From assembly GCA_042093455.1 (NCBI GenBank), contig JBELEU010000033.1:1-14324 (forward strand): a DNA stretch of 14,324 nucleotides. Direction: 5' to 3'. The stretch comes from GCA-2723085 sp042093455. GTDB taxonomy: Bacteria; Bacteroidota; Bacteroidia; Flavobacteriales_D; Parvicellaceae. Below the pieces are notes generated by a model. That model did no database searches. It had not been told where the DNA came from and was given only the letters and a program-made list of their open reading frames with translations. Positions 1-7,081 of this stretch are shown one piece after another (positions within the stretch are counted from its first letter, which is position 1; each line of letters starts with the position of its first letter). A program made the position numbers and the translations under genes.

Positions 1-47
1 TAAATACCATAAAACAAATTTTCGACAAATATACAAAATTCCTAATT

Positions 48-2720
48 CTAGTCTAGAATATAAAAATCATTGAAAAATATTTCATAATTATCCACTTTCT
101 TTTCCAAGTAAAGTTCTTTTAAATTGTCGGCTGTAATGATGAAATATTTTTGCTTTTGTAAACTAACTAACGGACCCTTATTAACCTTAAATGCTGTAAA
201 ATAATCCATCGCATCTGATAAATCCTTGAAAGATTTAACAAAAATCATTTGATCAGAAGTATTTAAAAAAGTATTAGACGTTTTTAAATTGTCTTTCATA
301 AAAGATGACTTGTTAAAATTCGCAATGGTGTTTTTAGATTTTACTAAATCTACTGTTCCCTTAGGAGCATACAAAAGAAAAAAGTGTGGTTTCTTTGGAG
401 TAAATGTGAAATTGGTTTTTCCAGATGTTTTTTGATTTTCAGATTTTGAAGACAACAGTTTCATTAAAATTTCATCTGCGTGTTCACCTGAAGTTGAACC
501 TCTACATTCATTGGAAACCCTTTTTAAAACCTGGATTAGAATCTCTAAACTATCTGAATTATTGTTGGTTTTTCCAATTGCATAAGCATTTAACATGGCA
601 TACTTACAATACAAAGGATTTAGCGTGTCTTTAAGTTTTTCTTCTGAAAGGTTGATTACATTAGAATATTCTCTTTTTTGAAATTCCTCAAAGAGTAGGG
701 AATATTCTTTTTGTTCCTTCAAAATTTGTTTTTCTTGATCTTTAGATGAAGAAGGATCAATTAATAGCTTTGCATAATTGCTTTTAGGGTAATTTTTTAT
801 TAGCGTTTGCTTGGCCTCCTCTTTTAAATTAGTATTCCCTTCAGTATCATGAATAAGGTATAATTCATAAAGTGCTGCAATAGATTTATCAGCTGGTTGA
901 TATTGGTCAACTATTCTATTAAAATTCTTTTTTGACTCCTTTAGATTTATGATTTGATAATGATGCAGAATACCAATATCAAATAAAGCATTCAATGTAT
1001 TTACTTTAAGAGAATCCATATCGGAAATACTCTTACAAGGTAATTTACTAATCAAATAATCAACACTTATTTCTTCAGAAGAGTTAATTGCAGAATCTTC
1101 TTCGTCCAATTGGTTATTAAAACTTGCCTTAATTGACCTTCTCCAATTGTCTTCTAACTTACGCTCTCCCCATATTCTTAAGAAATCATTGTATCCAATT
1201 CCTTTCAGGTTTTCATCCCATAGAAATATGGTTGATGATGCTGTAACAACACTTGGCATGTTTATGATTCCATATGGTCCGTTAGATGCCTTTTGCGCTT
1301 CTTTAATTTCTTTGGCTTTTTCAAGTTTATCAATGTAATCCAACATGACATCTGTTAATTCTGATTCTGACATATTACACATATTTAAAATGCTATCGTT
1401 TTCAGTAATTATTTCATTCGATGTATTCCAGTTGCTTAATAATTTATGGTTCTGTGTTACGTATAAATAATTTTTATCCTGAATATTAATGATTTTTGTT
1501 GCTGTGTCGAAATACAAATAAGCTGGTTTATAATCTTTAGAAATATAATACCAGTCTGCCAACCCAATTAACGACTTAACTTTTTGTGACGGGTTGGTTT
1601 TGCTTGTATTTATAGACATGTGAAGATATTCAATCCCTAATTCCTCTTTTTTTTCTTTAAAAGCTATTTCGGCTAATGCATAATATATTTGGTCAAAAAA
1701 GTCAATGTTTTTATCATCTTTAAGCATTTTTAGCAACTGCTGTTTAATTGCTTTTGTATCTCCATCACTGAATGATAAAGCCCTGTTTATTTTGGCCTGA
1801 AAAGCCATTTCATAATCTGGATTCATCTCAATAACATTATTGTACAATTCCGATGCTTTAAAATCTCCTTCTCTATGGTAAAGTTGAGCAAGAATAAAAA
1901 TCATTCTTGCCTTAAAAGATTTCTTCTGTTTCTTTTGAATTGCAAGATTAAGGCTTGCCTTGGCGTTATCTACCTGATTACTTTTTAAATATAAATCCGC
2001 AAGGACTGGATAAATAGATGAAATTAGTTCCTCCGAAATTTCAATGCCATTGTCTTCTAAGTATTCTTTTCTTTCAACATAACTGACTGCTAGTCTAAGT
2101 TTATCGGTAAAAGTTAATTTTTCATCCTCCTCCTCTTCTGAGCTTTGTTGTTCTTCAAATAAGTCAATCAAACTTAACAAGAGCTCTTCAGCTTCATCAA
2201 AAGCCTGCATTTCAATTAATACTTTCGCCTTCCAAAACTGACTTTCAAATAAAGATTCTTCAATTGGATAATGATTAATTACATATTCAAAAGTGTTTAA
2301 TGCTTCTGGATAATCTTTTTTATAAAACTGTGCAACACCTATTGTCATCCAATTATCATCAATCCACTTGCACCATTCCTTATTTCTATTTCTACCTTTT
2401 TTCGAATTGGGCATTCTGTTTTCAACGATTACCAATTCACATTTTCTGATTGCAGTATCCATTGGAGCATACCAGTTTTTCGATTCTTCAACTGATGGTA
2501 ATGGATACAATGGTAAAATTTCATTGTAATCTTCAGTTCTTTCATACAAAAAGGTTGATTTGGTTTCTTTGATTATTTCATTGGCATTGAAATAACCGTT
2601 ATACTTTGCACTTATATTATGAACTGTTCTAGTGAGCACAGTGTTTTTTTCTGTGCTACAGCCAATAACAACTGAAATACCCATAAAGAATATTATGTTG
2701 AGTTTTTGCTTGTATAACAT
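48..2720 (-). CDS. sprE: SprE/PorW-type TPR lipoprotein (gliding motility / type IX secretion)
   Basis: Predicted outer-membrane or periplasmic lipoprotein of 890 residues. The N-terminus is a type II signal peptide: Lys-rich start, hydrophobic stretch at about residues 7-20, and lipobox V-I-G-C with the lipidated Cys at 21. The segment just after it (CSTEKNT, then HNISAKYNGYFNANE) is the characteristic start of SprE/PorW proteins. The middle is a long array of TPR-like helical pairs, seen in stretches such as the one around AQFYKKDYPEALNTFEYVI. Family members link the type IX secretion and gliding machinery in Bacteroidota; that role is transferred by family resemblance. A TTG codon at 2732 could extend the protein by 4 residues, but ATG at 2720 is preferred because it gives a compact signal peptide and because a candidate -7 box at 2737-2744 would put transcription start near 2732. 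Residues about 189-201 are an acidic Glu-rich run, probably a flexible linker. The gene is divergent from an M23 peptidase. The stop is TAG at 48-50. Confidence 0.85.
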   Translation of the reverse strand: MLYKQKLNIIFFMGISVVIGCSTEKNTVLTRTVHNISAKYNGYFNANEIIKETKSTFLYERTEDYNEILPLYPLPSVEESKNWYAPMDTAIRKCELVIVENRMPNSKKGRNRNKEWCKWIDDNWMTIGVAQFYKKDYPEALNTFEYVINHYPIEESLFESQFWKAKVLIEMQAFDEAEELLLSLIDLFEEQQSSEEEEDEKLTFTDKLRLAVSYVERKEYLEDNGIEISEELISSIYPVLADLYLKSNQVDNAKASLNLAIQKKQKKSFKARMIFILAQLYHREGDFKASELYNNVIEMNPDYEMAFQAKINRALSFSDGDTKAIKQQLLKMLKDDKNIDFFDQIYYALAEIAFKEKKEELGIEYLHMSINTSKTNPSQKVKSLIGLADWYYISKDYKPAYLYFDTATKIINIQDKNYLYVTQNHKLLSNWNTSNEIITENDSILNMCNMSESELTDVMLDYIDKLEKAKEIKEAQKASNGPYGIINMPSVVTASSTIFLWDENLKGIGYNDFLRIWGERKLEDNWRRSIKASFNNQLDEEDSAINSSEEISVDYLISKLPCKSISDMDSLKVNTLNALFDIGILHHYQIINLKESKKNFNRIVDQYQPADKSIAALYELYLIHDTEGNTNLKEEAKQTLIKNYPKSNYAKLLIDPSSSKDQEKQILKEQKEYSLLFEEFQKREYSNVINLSEEKLKDTLNPLYCKYAMLNAYAIGKTNNNSDSLEILIQVLKRVSNECRGSTSGEHADEILMKLLSSKSENQKTSGKTNFTFTPKKPHFFLLYAPKGTVDLVKSKNTIANFNKSSFMKDNLKTSNTFLNTSDQMIFVKSFKDLSDAMDYFTAFKVNKGPLVSLQKQKYFIITADNLKELYLEKKVDNYEIFFNDFYILD

Positions 2721-2736
2721 TTGAATAATCAAGTTG

Positions 2737-2744
2737 CAATATTA
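2737..2744 (-). promoter_or_regulatory. Candidate -7 box for sprE
   Basis: On the minus strand this reads TAATATTG, one mismatch from the Bacteroidota -7 consensus TAnnTTTG. It would place transcription start about 12 bases before the ATG at 2720. I see no convincing TTG -33 element at the expected distance, so this is a weak call. Confidence 0.3.
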
Positions 2745-2811
2745 ACTACAATGCTTTAAACTTATTGTATATAGTTAAAAGTTTTAAGATATATATTGAG
2801 ATATTTGTAGT

Positions 2812-2819
2812 TATATTTG
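2812..2819 (+). promoter_or_regulatory. Candidate -7 box for the M23 peptidase; decides its start
   Basis: TATATTTG is a perfect match to the Bacteroidota -7 consensus TAnnTTTG. Transcription would start around 2824, only about 2 bases before the ATG at 2826, so the mRNA would be leaderless or nearly so. The in-frame TTG at 2817 lies inside the box and should not be in the transcript, which argues for the ATG. No clear TTG is present at the usual -33 distance. Confidence 0.45.
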
Positions 2820-2825
2820 CTTCAT

Positions 2826-3728
2826 ATGCCTAAAAAGAAAAAAGAGCCATCAAGGTTTAAGCGTTTTTTAATTGATTTCCAAAGAAAAAAAAGAATCGTG
2901 GTTTTGGATAAGGTGAGTTTTGAAGAAAAAAGAGTGTTCAACGTGTCAAAATTTTCGCTTTTGGTATATAGCTCTTTCGTTATTATTGCTTTACTCTTTT
3001 TATTTTTTTTACTGATTTCAATAACGAATTTAAAAACATATATACCCGGTTTTCCCAATCCAATAGAACAACAATCTGCTATAGATAAGCAAATTACAAT
3101 TGACATGAAGCTTGAAGAGATACTTAGCATGAAAGTTGTTGAAGATCAATATTTCACTAATTTGAAACAACTATTGAATGGCTCTGTGCCCACAACCGCT
3201 ATTGACTCATTTAAGAAAGAATTTCAAAAAGTTGACCCAATTATTAATGATAAAATTACTGAAACAGAAAAATCATTGCGAGAAAAAGTGAAGAAAAGAG
3301 AGAAGTATGAGATTGATGTATTTCAAGGGGGTGCTTTAAGTAATGAAGTATTACCGGAAGTCCTATTATACCCCCCTATTAAAGGGGAGGTTACAAACAA
3401 AATGAACATTTCAACTGGTCATTATGGAGTTGATGTAATTGCCCCAAAAAATGAGGCAGTTATGTCAATATTAAAAGGTACTGTTGTTTACAAAAGCTGG
3501 TCACCAGATGATGGTCATGTTATTCATATCCAACATAAAAAAAATCTTTTATCAGTGTATAAGCACAATTCACAAATTCTAAAACAAACTGGAGAAACTG
3601 TTGAAGCCGGAGAACCCATCGCAATTGTTGGTAATAGTGGAAAACTTTCAAAGGGGTTGCATTTACACTTTGAATTATGGCATAATGGGTTTGCAATTGA
3701 CCCTGAAAAGTTCATCAATTTCAAATAA
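2826..3728 (+). CDS. Membrane-anchored M23 (LytM-type) zinc metallopeptidase
   Basis: A 300-residue cell-wall endopeptidase candidate that would cleave peptide cross-links of peptidoglycan in the periplasm. Residues 1-43 are strongly basic (MPKKKKEPSR...) and probably cytoplasmic. Residues about 44-66 form a single transmembrane helix. Residues about 85-165 are charged and helix-forming, with coiled-coil character. The C-terminal LytM domain spans about 185-298. Its metal and catalytic set looks complete: His199 and Asp203 (HxxxD), His247 (YKHN), and His279 and His281 (HLHFE). It is therefore not one of the degenerate LytM activators such as EnvC or NlpD. The protein is a single-pass inner-membrane type common in Bacteroidota. 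ATG at 2826 is chosen over TTG at 2817 because the latter sits within a -7 promoter box. It is divergent from sprE, and its exact wall substrate cannot be read from sequence. Confidence 0.92.
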   Translation: MPKKKKEPSRFKRFLIDFQRKKRIVVLDKVSFEEKRVFNVSKFSLLVYSSFVIIALLFLFFLLISITNLKTYIPGFPNPIEQQSAIDKQITIDMKLEEILSMKVVEDQYFTNLKQLLNGSVPTTAIDSFKKEFQKVDPIINDKITETEKSLREKVKKREKYEIDVFQGGALSNEVLPEVLLYPPIKGEVTNKMNISTGHYGVDVIAPKNEAVMSILKGTVVYKSWSPDDGHVIHIQHKKNLLSVYKHNSQILKQTGETVEAGEPIAIVGNSGKLSKGLHLHFELWHNGFAIDPEKFINFK

Positions 3729-3753
3729 AGTTTTTTTTTAGTGACTTTATAAC

Positions 3754-3761
3754 TAAATTTG
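3754..3761 (+). promoter_or_regulatory. Candidate promoter (-7 box) of the yceD-rpmF-plsX-fabH cluster
   Basis: TAAATTTG is a perfect TAnnTTTG -7 box. It is preceded at 3731-3739 by a run of nine T in the place where the -33 TTTG element would lie. Predicted transcription start is near 3766, giving a leader of about 9 bases before the ATG at 3775. It lies in the 46-base gap after the M23 gene, so the cluster probably has its own promoter. Confidence 0.5.
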
Positions 3762-3774
3762 CAATCCATTTTTA

Positions 3775-4323
3775 ATGATGAATGATTTAAAAGATTTTAT
3801 AGTTCCTTTTTCGAGCTTAAAAAACGGCAGCAATCATTTGACATTTGATTTGGACAAAAAGTTCTTTGAAGCATTTGATTTTTCTGAAGTAAATGATAGT
3901 GAAATTTCAGCTATTGTTGACTTTAGAAAAGAATCCAATTTATTTGATTTAAGAATAGAATGGTCTGGAAATTATCAAACAATTTGCGATCGCTGCATTG
4001 GGGAACTTTCAATAAAATCTAATGAAAAATTTAGACGAATAGTGAAATTTTCACATGAAAAACACCCAAAAACAACTAGTGAAATAATTTTAATTTCTTA
4101 CGATTCGTATGAACTCGATCTTGCTCCTCTGTTATTAGAAGAGTTTATTTTAATTTTCCCTAAAAGGAAAATTCACAAGAACAGTTCATGCGACAGTATT
4201 CAGATTAACACTGTAAATTCTTACATCATAAACGGAACGGAGTCTATTGAATTCAAAACAATTGATGAGGATTACGACCCGAGATGGGATGCTTTAAAAA
4301 AACTTAAAAACAAAGACGAATAA
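3775..4323 (+). CDS. yceD: DUF177/YceD family protein (23S rRNA accumulation)
   Basis: A 182-residue protein of the DUF177/YceD family. In bacteria and chloroplasts the family is linked to accumulation of 23S rRNA, and the gene commonly sits just upstream of rpmF, as it does here. The family's Cys motif is present once, Cys71-x-x-Cys74 (CDRC). A later lone Cys139 (NSSCDS) stands where some relatives carry a second Cys pair, so a four-Cys metal site looks incomplete. The C-terminus DPRWDALKKL is typical of Bacteroidota members. The start is ATG ATG at 3775/3778; either codon is possible and they differ by one residue. There is no Shine-Dalgarno sequence, and the predicted leader is only about 9 bases. 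It is 19 bases from rpmF and surely co-transcribed with it. Family assignment rests on the motif and gene order; molecular function is inferred. Confidence 0.82.
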   Translation: MMNDLKDFIVPFSSLKNGSNHLTFDLDKKFFEAFDFSEVNDSEISAIVDFRKESNLFDLRIEWSGNYQTICDRCIGELSIKSNEKFRRIVKFSHEKHPKTTSEIILISYDSYELDLAPLLLEEFILIFPKRKIHKNSSCDSIQINTVNSYIINGTESIEFKTIDEDYDPRWDALKKLKNKDE

Positions 4324-4342
4324 AACGATTAATAATTGAGAT

Positions 4343-4534
4343 ATGGCACATCCTAAAAGAAAGACTTCTAAAACAAGAAGAGACAAGAGAAGAACACATT
4401 ACAAAGCTGAAACACAACAAATAGCTACATGTCCAACTACTGGAGAAGCACACCTTTATCACCGTGCTCATTGGTCTGAAGGCAAGCTTTACTACAAAGG
4501 AAAAGTTGTAATGGAAAAAGAAGCTTCTGTTTAA
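4343..4534 (+). CDS. rpmF: Large-subunit ribosomal protein bL32
   Basis: A 63-residue ribosomal protein bL32. The basic N-terminus MAHPKRKTSKTRRDKRR and the TCPTTGEAHLYHR segment are diagnostic of the Bacteroidota form. Only one cysteine is present, so the four-Cys zinc ribbon found in some bL32 proteins is missing. This is the zinc-independent (C-minus) type, so no zinc-responsive control would be expected. It lies between the DUF177 gene (19 bases upstream) and plsX (27 bases downstream), the same order as in many bacteria including E. coli, which ties ribosome assembly to membrane lipid synthesis. Start ATG at 4343 is unambiguous. Confidence 0.97.
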   Translation: MAHPKRKTSKTRRDKRRTHYKAETQQIATCPTTGEAHLYHRAHWSEGKLYYKGKVVMEKEASV

Positions 4535-4561
4535 TTCATTTTTTAGAACAAGATAATTCTT

Positions 4562-5500
4562 GTGAAAATTGGATTAGACATAATGGGTGGTGATTTTGCA
4601 CCACAAGCTACACTTCAAGGTGCTGTTGAAGCAAAAAAAGCCCTAGATTCCAACGTTGATATTGTTTTAATTGGTGATGAAGACCTTGCAAGAAAGTGGT
4701 TGAATAATCATGGGGTTGACCCAAATAGCTTTTCATTTTTAAACGCATCTCAGGTAATTGAAATGAGTGAACACGCAACACGTGCACTCAAAAAGAAACC
4801 AGATAATAGTATTTCAGTAGGCTTTAAAGCATTAAAAGCAGGGGAAGTTGACGTACTAGCAAGCGCAGGTAACTCTGGGGCTATGCTTGTTGGGTCAATG
4901 TTTTCAGTGGGGCCAGTTTCTGGAGTAATTAGGCCATGCATAACTTCTGTATTGCCAAAAGAAAACGGAAGTGTTGGGTTAATTTTAGATGTTGGTGTTA
5001 ATGCTGACTGTAAACCTGATGTACTTTACCAATTTGCTATTTTAGGATCACTTTTTGCTGAATTAGTTTATCAAATCAAATCACCAAAAGTTGGCCTACT
5101 TAATATTGGAGAAGAAAAAGAAAAAGGTAATTTATTGACTCAAGCAACACATCTTTTATTAGAAGGTGCTGACGAAGTTAATTTTATTGGAAATGTTGAA
5201 GGAAGAGATTTATTTAATGATAAAGCCGATGTTGTCATTTGTGATGGATTTACGGGTAATGTTGTATTGAAGCAAGCAGAATCATTTTATGAATTAATTG
5301 CAAAACGTGGCTCTTTAGATGATTATTTCAGTAGATTTAACTATGAAAACTATGGTGGAACACCTGTTTTAGGCGTTAATGGAAATGTCTTAATAGGACA
5401 CGGAATAAGCAGCCCAAAAGCCATCAAAAATATGATATTATTAGGAAGGGATTTAGTAAATGCTAAACTTACTGATAAGATTAAAACAGCATTTAAATGA
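4562..5500 (+). CDS. plsX: Phosphate acyltransferase PlsX
   Basis: A 312-residue PlsX, which converts acyl-ACP and phosphate to acyl-phosphate, the donor used by PlsY to acylate glycerol-3-phosphate. Family signatures are the N-terminal MKIGLDIMGGDFAP, the GNSGA segment near residue 103, the LDVG-N-ADCKP region near 142-151, and the GNVEGRD and CDGFTGNVVLK motifs. The start is GTG at 4562: the family begins exactly at MKIGLD, and no ATG fits in frame upstream. The length matches short PlsX forms rather than the roughly 350-residue E. coli protein. The stop overlaps the fabH start as ATGA (5497-5500), which suggests translational coupling. Confidence 0.96.
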   Translation: MKIGLDIMGGDFAPQATLQGAVEAKKALDSNVDIVLIGDEDLARKWLNNHGVDPNSFSFLNASQVIEMSEHATRALKKKPDNSISVGFKALKAGEVDVLASAGNSGAMLVGSMFSVGPVSGVIRPCITSVLPKENGSVGLILDVGVNADCKPDVLYQFAILGSLFAELVYQIKSPKVGLLNIGEEKEKGNLLTQATHLLLEGADEVNFIGNVEGRDLFNDKADVVICDGFTGNVVLKQAESFYELIAKRGSLDDYFSRFNYENYGGTPVLGVNGNVLIGHGISSPKAIKNMILLGRDLVNAKLTDKIKTAFK

Positions 5501-6483
5501 AAAATATTCAAGCAGCAATTACAGCCGTACATGGGTCAGTTCCAGAGAAGGTCCTAAGCAATTCTGATTTAGAAAAAATGGTTGACACCAACGATGAATG
5601 GATTGTTACTAGAACTGGAATTAAAGAAAGAAGAATTGTAAGTGACGGAACTACTCTTTCGGACTTAGGTACTGATGTAGTCAAAGGCATATGCGAAAAA
5701 AGAGGGATTTCCCCCCTTGAAATTGACATGATTATAGTTGGCACAGTAACAGGGGATCATCGCTTTCCAAGTACTTCTAATTTAATTTGTCACAAAAGTG
5801 GTGCAACAAACGCATGGGGGTTTGATGTAAGTGCTGCCTGCTCTGGATTTCTTTACACATTAATTACAGGTCAACAATTTATTGCGTCAGGACAATGTAA
5901 AAAGGTAGTAGTAATTGGAGGTGATATTATGTCATCTATCGTTAGCTATGAAGATCGAAACACTTGCGTCATTTTTGGCGATGGTGCCGGTGGAGTCTTA
6001 CTTGAGCCTAATGAAGAGGGCAATGGAATTATTGATTCTATATTAAAAGCCGATGGCTCTGGAAAAGAATTTTTGATTCAAAAAGCTGGAGGTTCAGCAT
6101 TCCCAGTAAATAAAGAAAATGTTGGAACACCTGAGACTTTTGTCTACCAAGAAGGTCGTTCTGTTTTTAAATTCGCAGTTACCAATATGGCTGATGTTTC
6201 GGCTGAAATTATGGAGAAAAACAATCTTACTGGAGAAGATGTAGATTGGCTAGTTCCGCATCAAGCAAATTTAAGAATCATTGATGCTACGGCAAATAGA
6301 ATGGGTCTTACTAAGGATAAGGTCATGATTAATATAGCGAAATACGGAAATACGACATCTGGAACAATTCCACTTTGCTTATGGGAATGGGAAAATCAAC
6401 TTAAAAAAGGAGACAACATAGTGTTGGCTGCATTTGGGGGTGGATTTACTTGGGGAAGTGTGTATTTAAAATGGGCTTACTAG
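5497..6483 (+). CDS. fabH: 3-oxoacyl-ACP synthase III (KAS III)
   Basis: A 328-residue beta-ketoacyl-ACP synthase III, which condenses a short acyl-CoA primer with malonyl-ACP to begin each fatty-acid chain. The catalytic triad is intact: Cys115 in the SAACSGF motif, His255 in PHQAN, and Asn285 in YGNTTSGT. The substrate-binding signature DEWIVTRTGIKERR is at about 33-46, and the C-terminal GGGFTWGS is also present. The start ATG at 5497 lies within the last 4 bases of plsX. The gene sits in one cluster with the enzymes that make its malonyl substrate (AccB and AccC) and one that uses its products (PlsX). Bacteroidota with branched lipids use FabH for branched primers, but primer choice cannot be read from these motifs. 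Confidence 0.97.
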   Translation: MKNIQAAITAVHGSVPEKVLSNSDLEKMVDTNDEWIVTRTGIKERRIVSDGTTLSDLGTDVVKGICEKRGISPLEIDMIIVGTVTGDHRFPSTSNLICHKSGATNAWGFDVSAACSGFLYTLITGQQFIASGQCKKVVVIGGDIMSSIVSYEDRNTCVIFGDGAGGVLLEPNEEGNGIIDSILKADGSGKEFLIQKAGGSAFPVNKENVGTPETFVYQEGRSVFKFAVTNMADVSAEIMEKNNLTGEDVDWLVPHQANLRIIDATANRMGLTKDKVMINIAKYGNTTSGTIPLCLWEWENQLKKGDNIVLAAFGGGFTWGSVYLKWAY

Positions 6484-6490
6484 TTTTTTT

Positions 6491-6523
6491 TTTGAGCTGT
6501 AAATCGAATTATTGTTAACTTAG
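6491..6523 (+). promoter_or_regulatory. Candidate promoter for accB-accC
   Basis: In the 67-base gap after fabH, TTTG at 6491-6494 is followed after 21 bases by TAACTTAG (6516-6523), one mismatch from TAnnTTTG. Transcription would start near 6528, giving a leader of about 22 bases. A second near-match, TAGATTTC at 6521-6528, overlaps it. The accBC pair may therefore have its own promoter within the larger cluster. The call rests on consensus match only. Confidence 0.35.
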
Positions 6524-6550
6524 ATTTCTCATATTATTAATATTGTAAAA

Positions 6551-7060
6551 ATGGATATTACTGAAATACAAGATTTAATCAAGTTTGTTGCTAAAGCAGG
6601 AGTTAATGAAGTTGAAATTGAAAAAAAAGATTTTAAGATTGTCATTAAATCTGATTATTTAGCTAAGAAAAAAACAAATTTTAAAGAAGAAACAACCATA
6701 GTACAGCAAACTGTACCGGTTGCTCAAATGGGGGCCATGGCTGCTCCTGTTGCGGCTCAACCAGCTGTTGAAGTTCAGCCACCTGCTGCTAAAAGTGAAG
6801 CTCCAGAAGAAAATAGCAACTTAGTAACCATCAAAGCTCAAATGCTTGGAACTTTTTATCGTGCTCCAAGTCCTGATAAACCTTCTTTTGTTGAAGTTGG
6901 CTCTTCATTTAACGTTGGTGATAAATTATGTGTTATTGAAGCAATGAAGCTTTTTAACGAAATTGAAGCTGAAATATCTGGGAAAATTGTAAAGGTATTG
7001 GTTGACGATGCTTCTCCAATTGAATTTGACCAGCCATTATTCTTGGTTGATCCTTCTTAA
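6551..7060 (+). CDS. accB: Biotin carboxyl carrier protein of acetyl-CoA carboxylase
   Basis: A 169-residue BCCP that carries biotin between the carboxylase (AccC) and the carboxyltransferase in the first committed step of fatty-acid synthesis. An N-terminal docking segment (about 1-45, MDITEIQDLIKFV) leads to a flexible Ala/Pro/Val/Gln-rich linker (about 50-88) and then the biotinyl domain (about 92-168). The biotinylation motif EAMKLFNEI contains the acceptor Lys133. A family hallmark, GTFYRAPSPDKPSFVEVG, precedes it. ATG at 6551 fits the usual family N-terminus. It is 21 bases upstream of accC, its functional partner. The accA and accD subunits are not in this window. Confidence 0.97.
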   Translation: MDITEIQDLIKFVAKAGVNEVEIEKKDFKIVIKSDYLAKKKTNFKEETTIVQQTVPVAQMGAMAAPVAAQPAVEVQPPAAKSEAPEENSNLVTIKAQMLGTFYRAPSPDKPSFVEVGSSFNVGDKLCVIEAMKLFNEIEAEISGKIVKVLVDDASPIEFDQPLFLVDPS

Positions 7061-7081
7061 GTAAGGACTAAAAACAACAAC

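Noticed and set aside
1..47. Possible leftward promoter (TATATTTG on the minus strand at 26-33) for a gene beyond the window start
   Set aside because: The box matches the -7 consensus, but no -33 TTG is found at the right distance and the downstream gene is outside the window, so nothing can be tied to it. In other Bacteroidota a bactofilin or ATP-synthase region often follows sprE, but that cannot be seen here.
2758..2784. Inverted repeat AAACTT / AAGTTT with a 15-base spacer between sprE and the M23 gene
   Set aside because: Six-base arms in very AT-rich DNA with a long spacer are expected by chance, and it is not aligned with either candidate promoter.
3729..3740. T9 run right after the M23 stop as a Rho-independent terminator
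   Set aside because: There is no GC-containing stem before the T run. It is better explained as part of the upstream portion of the yceD promoter.
6484..6494. T-run after the fabH stop as a terminator
   Set aside because: No stable hairpin precedes it. Its end supplies the TTTG of a candidate accB promoter.
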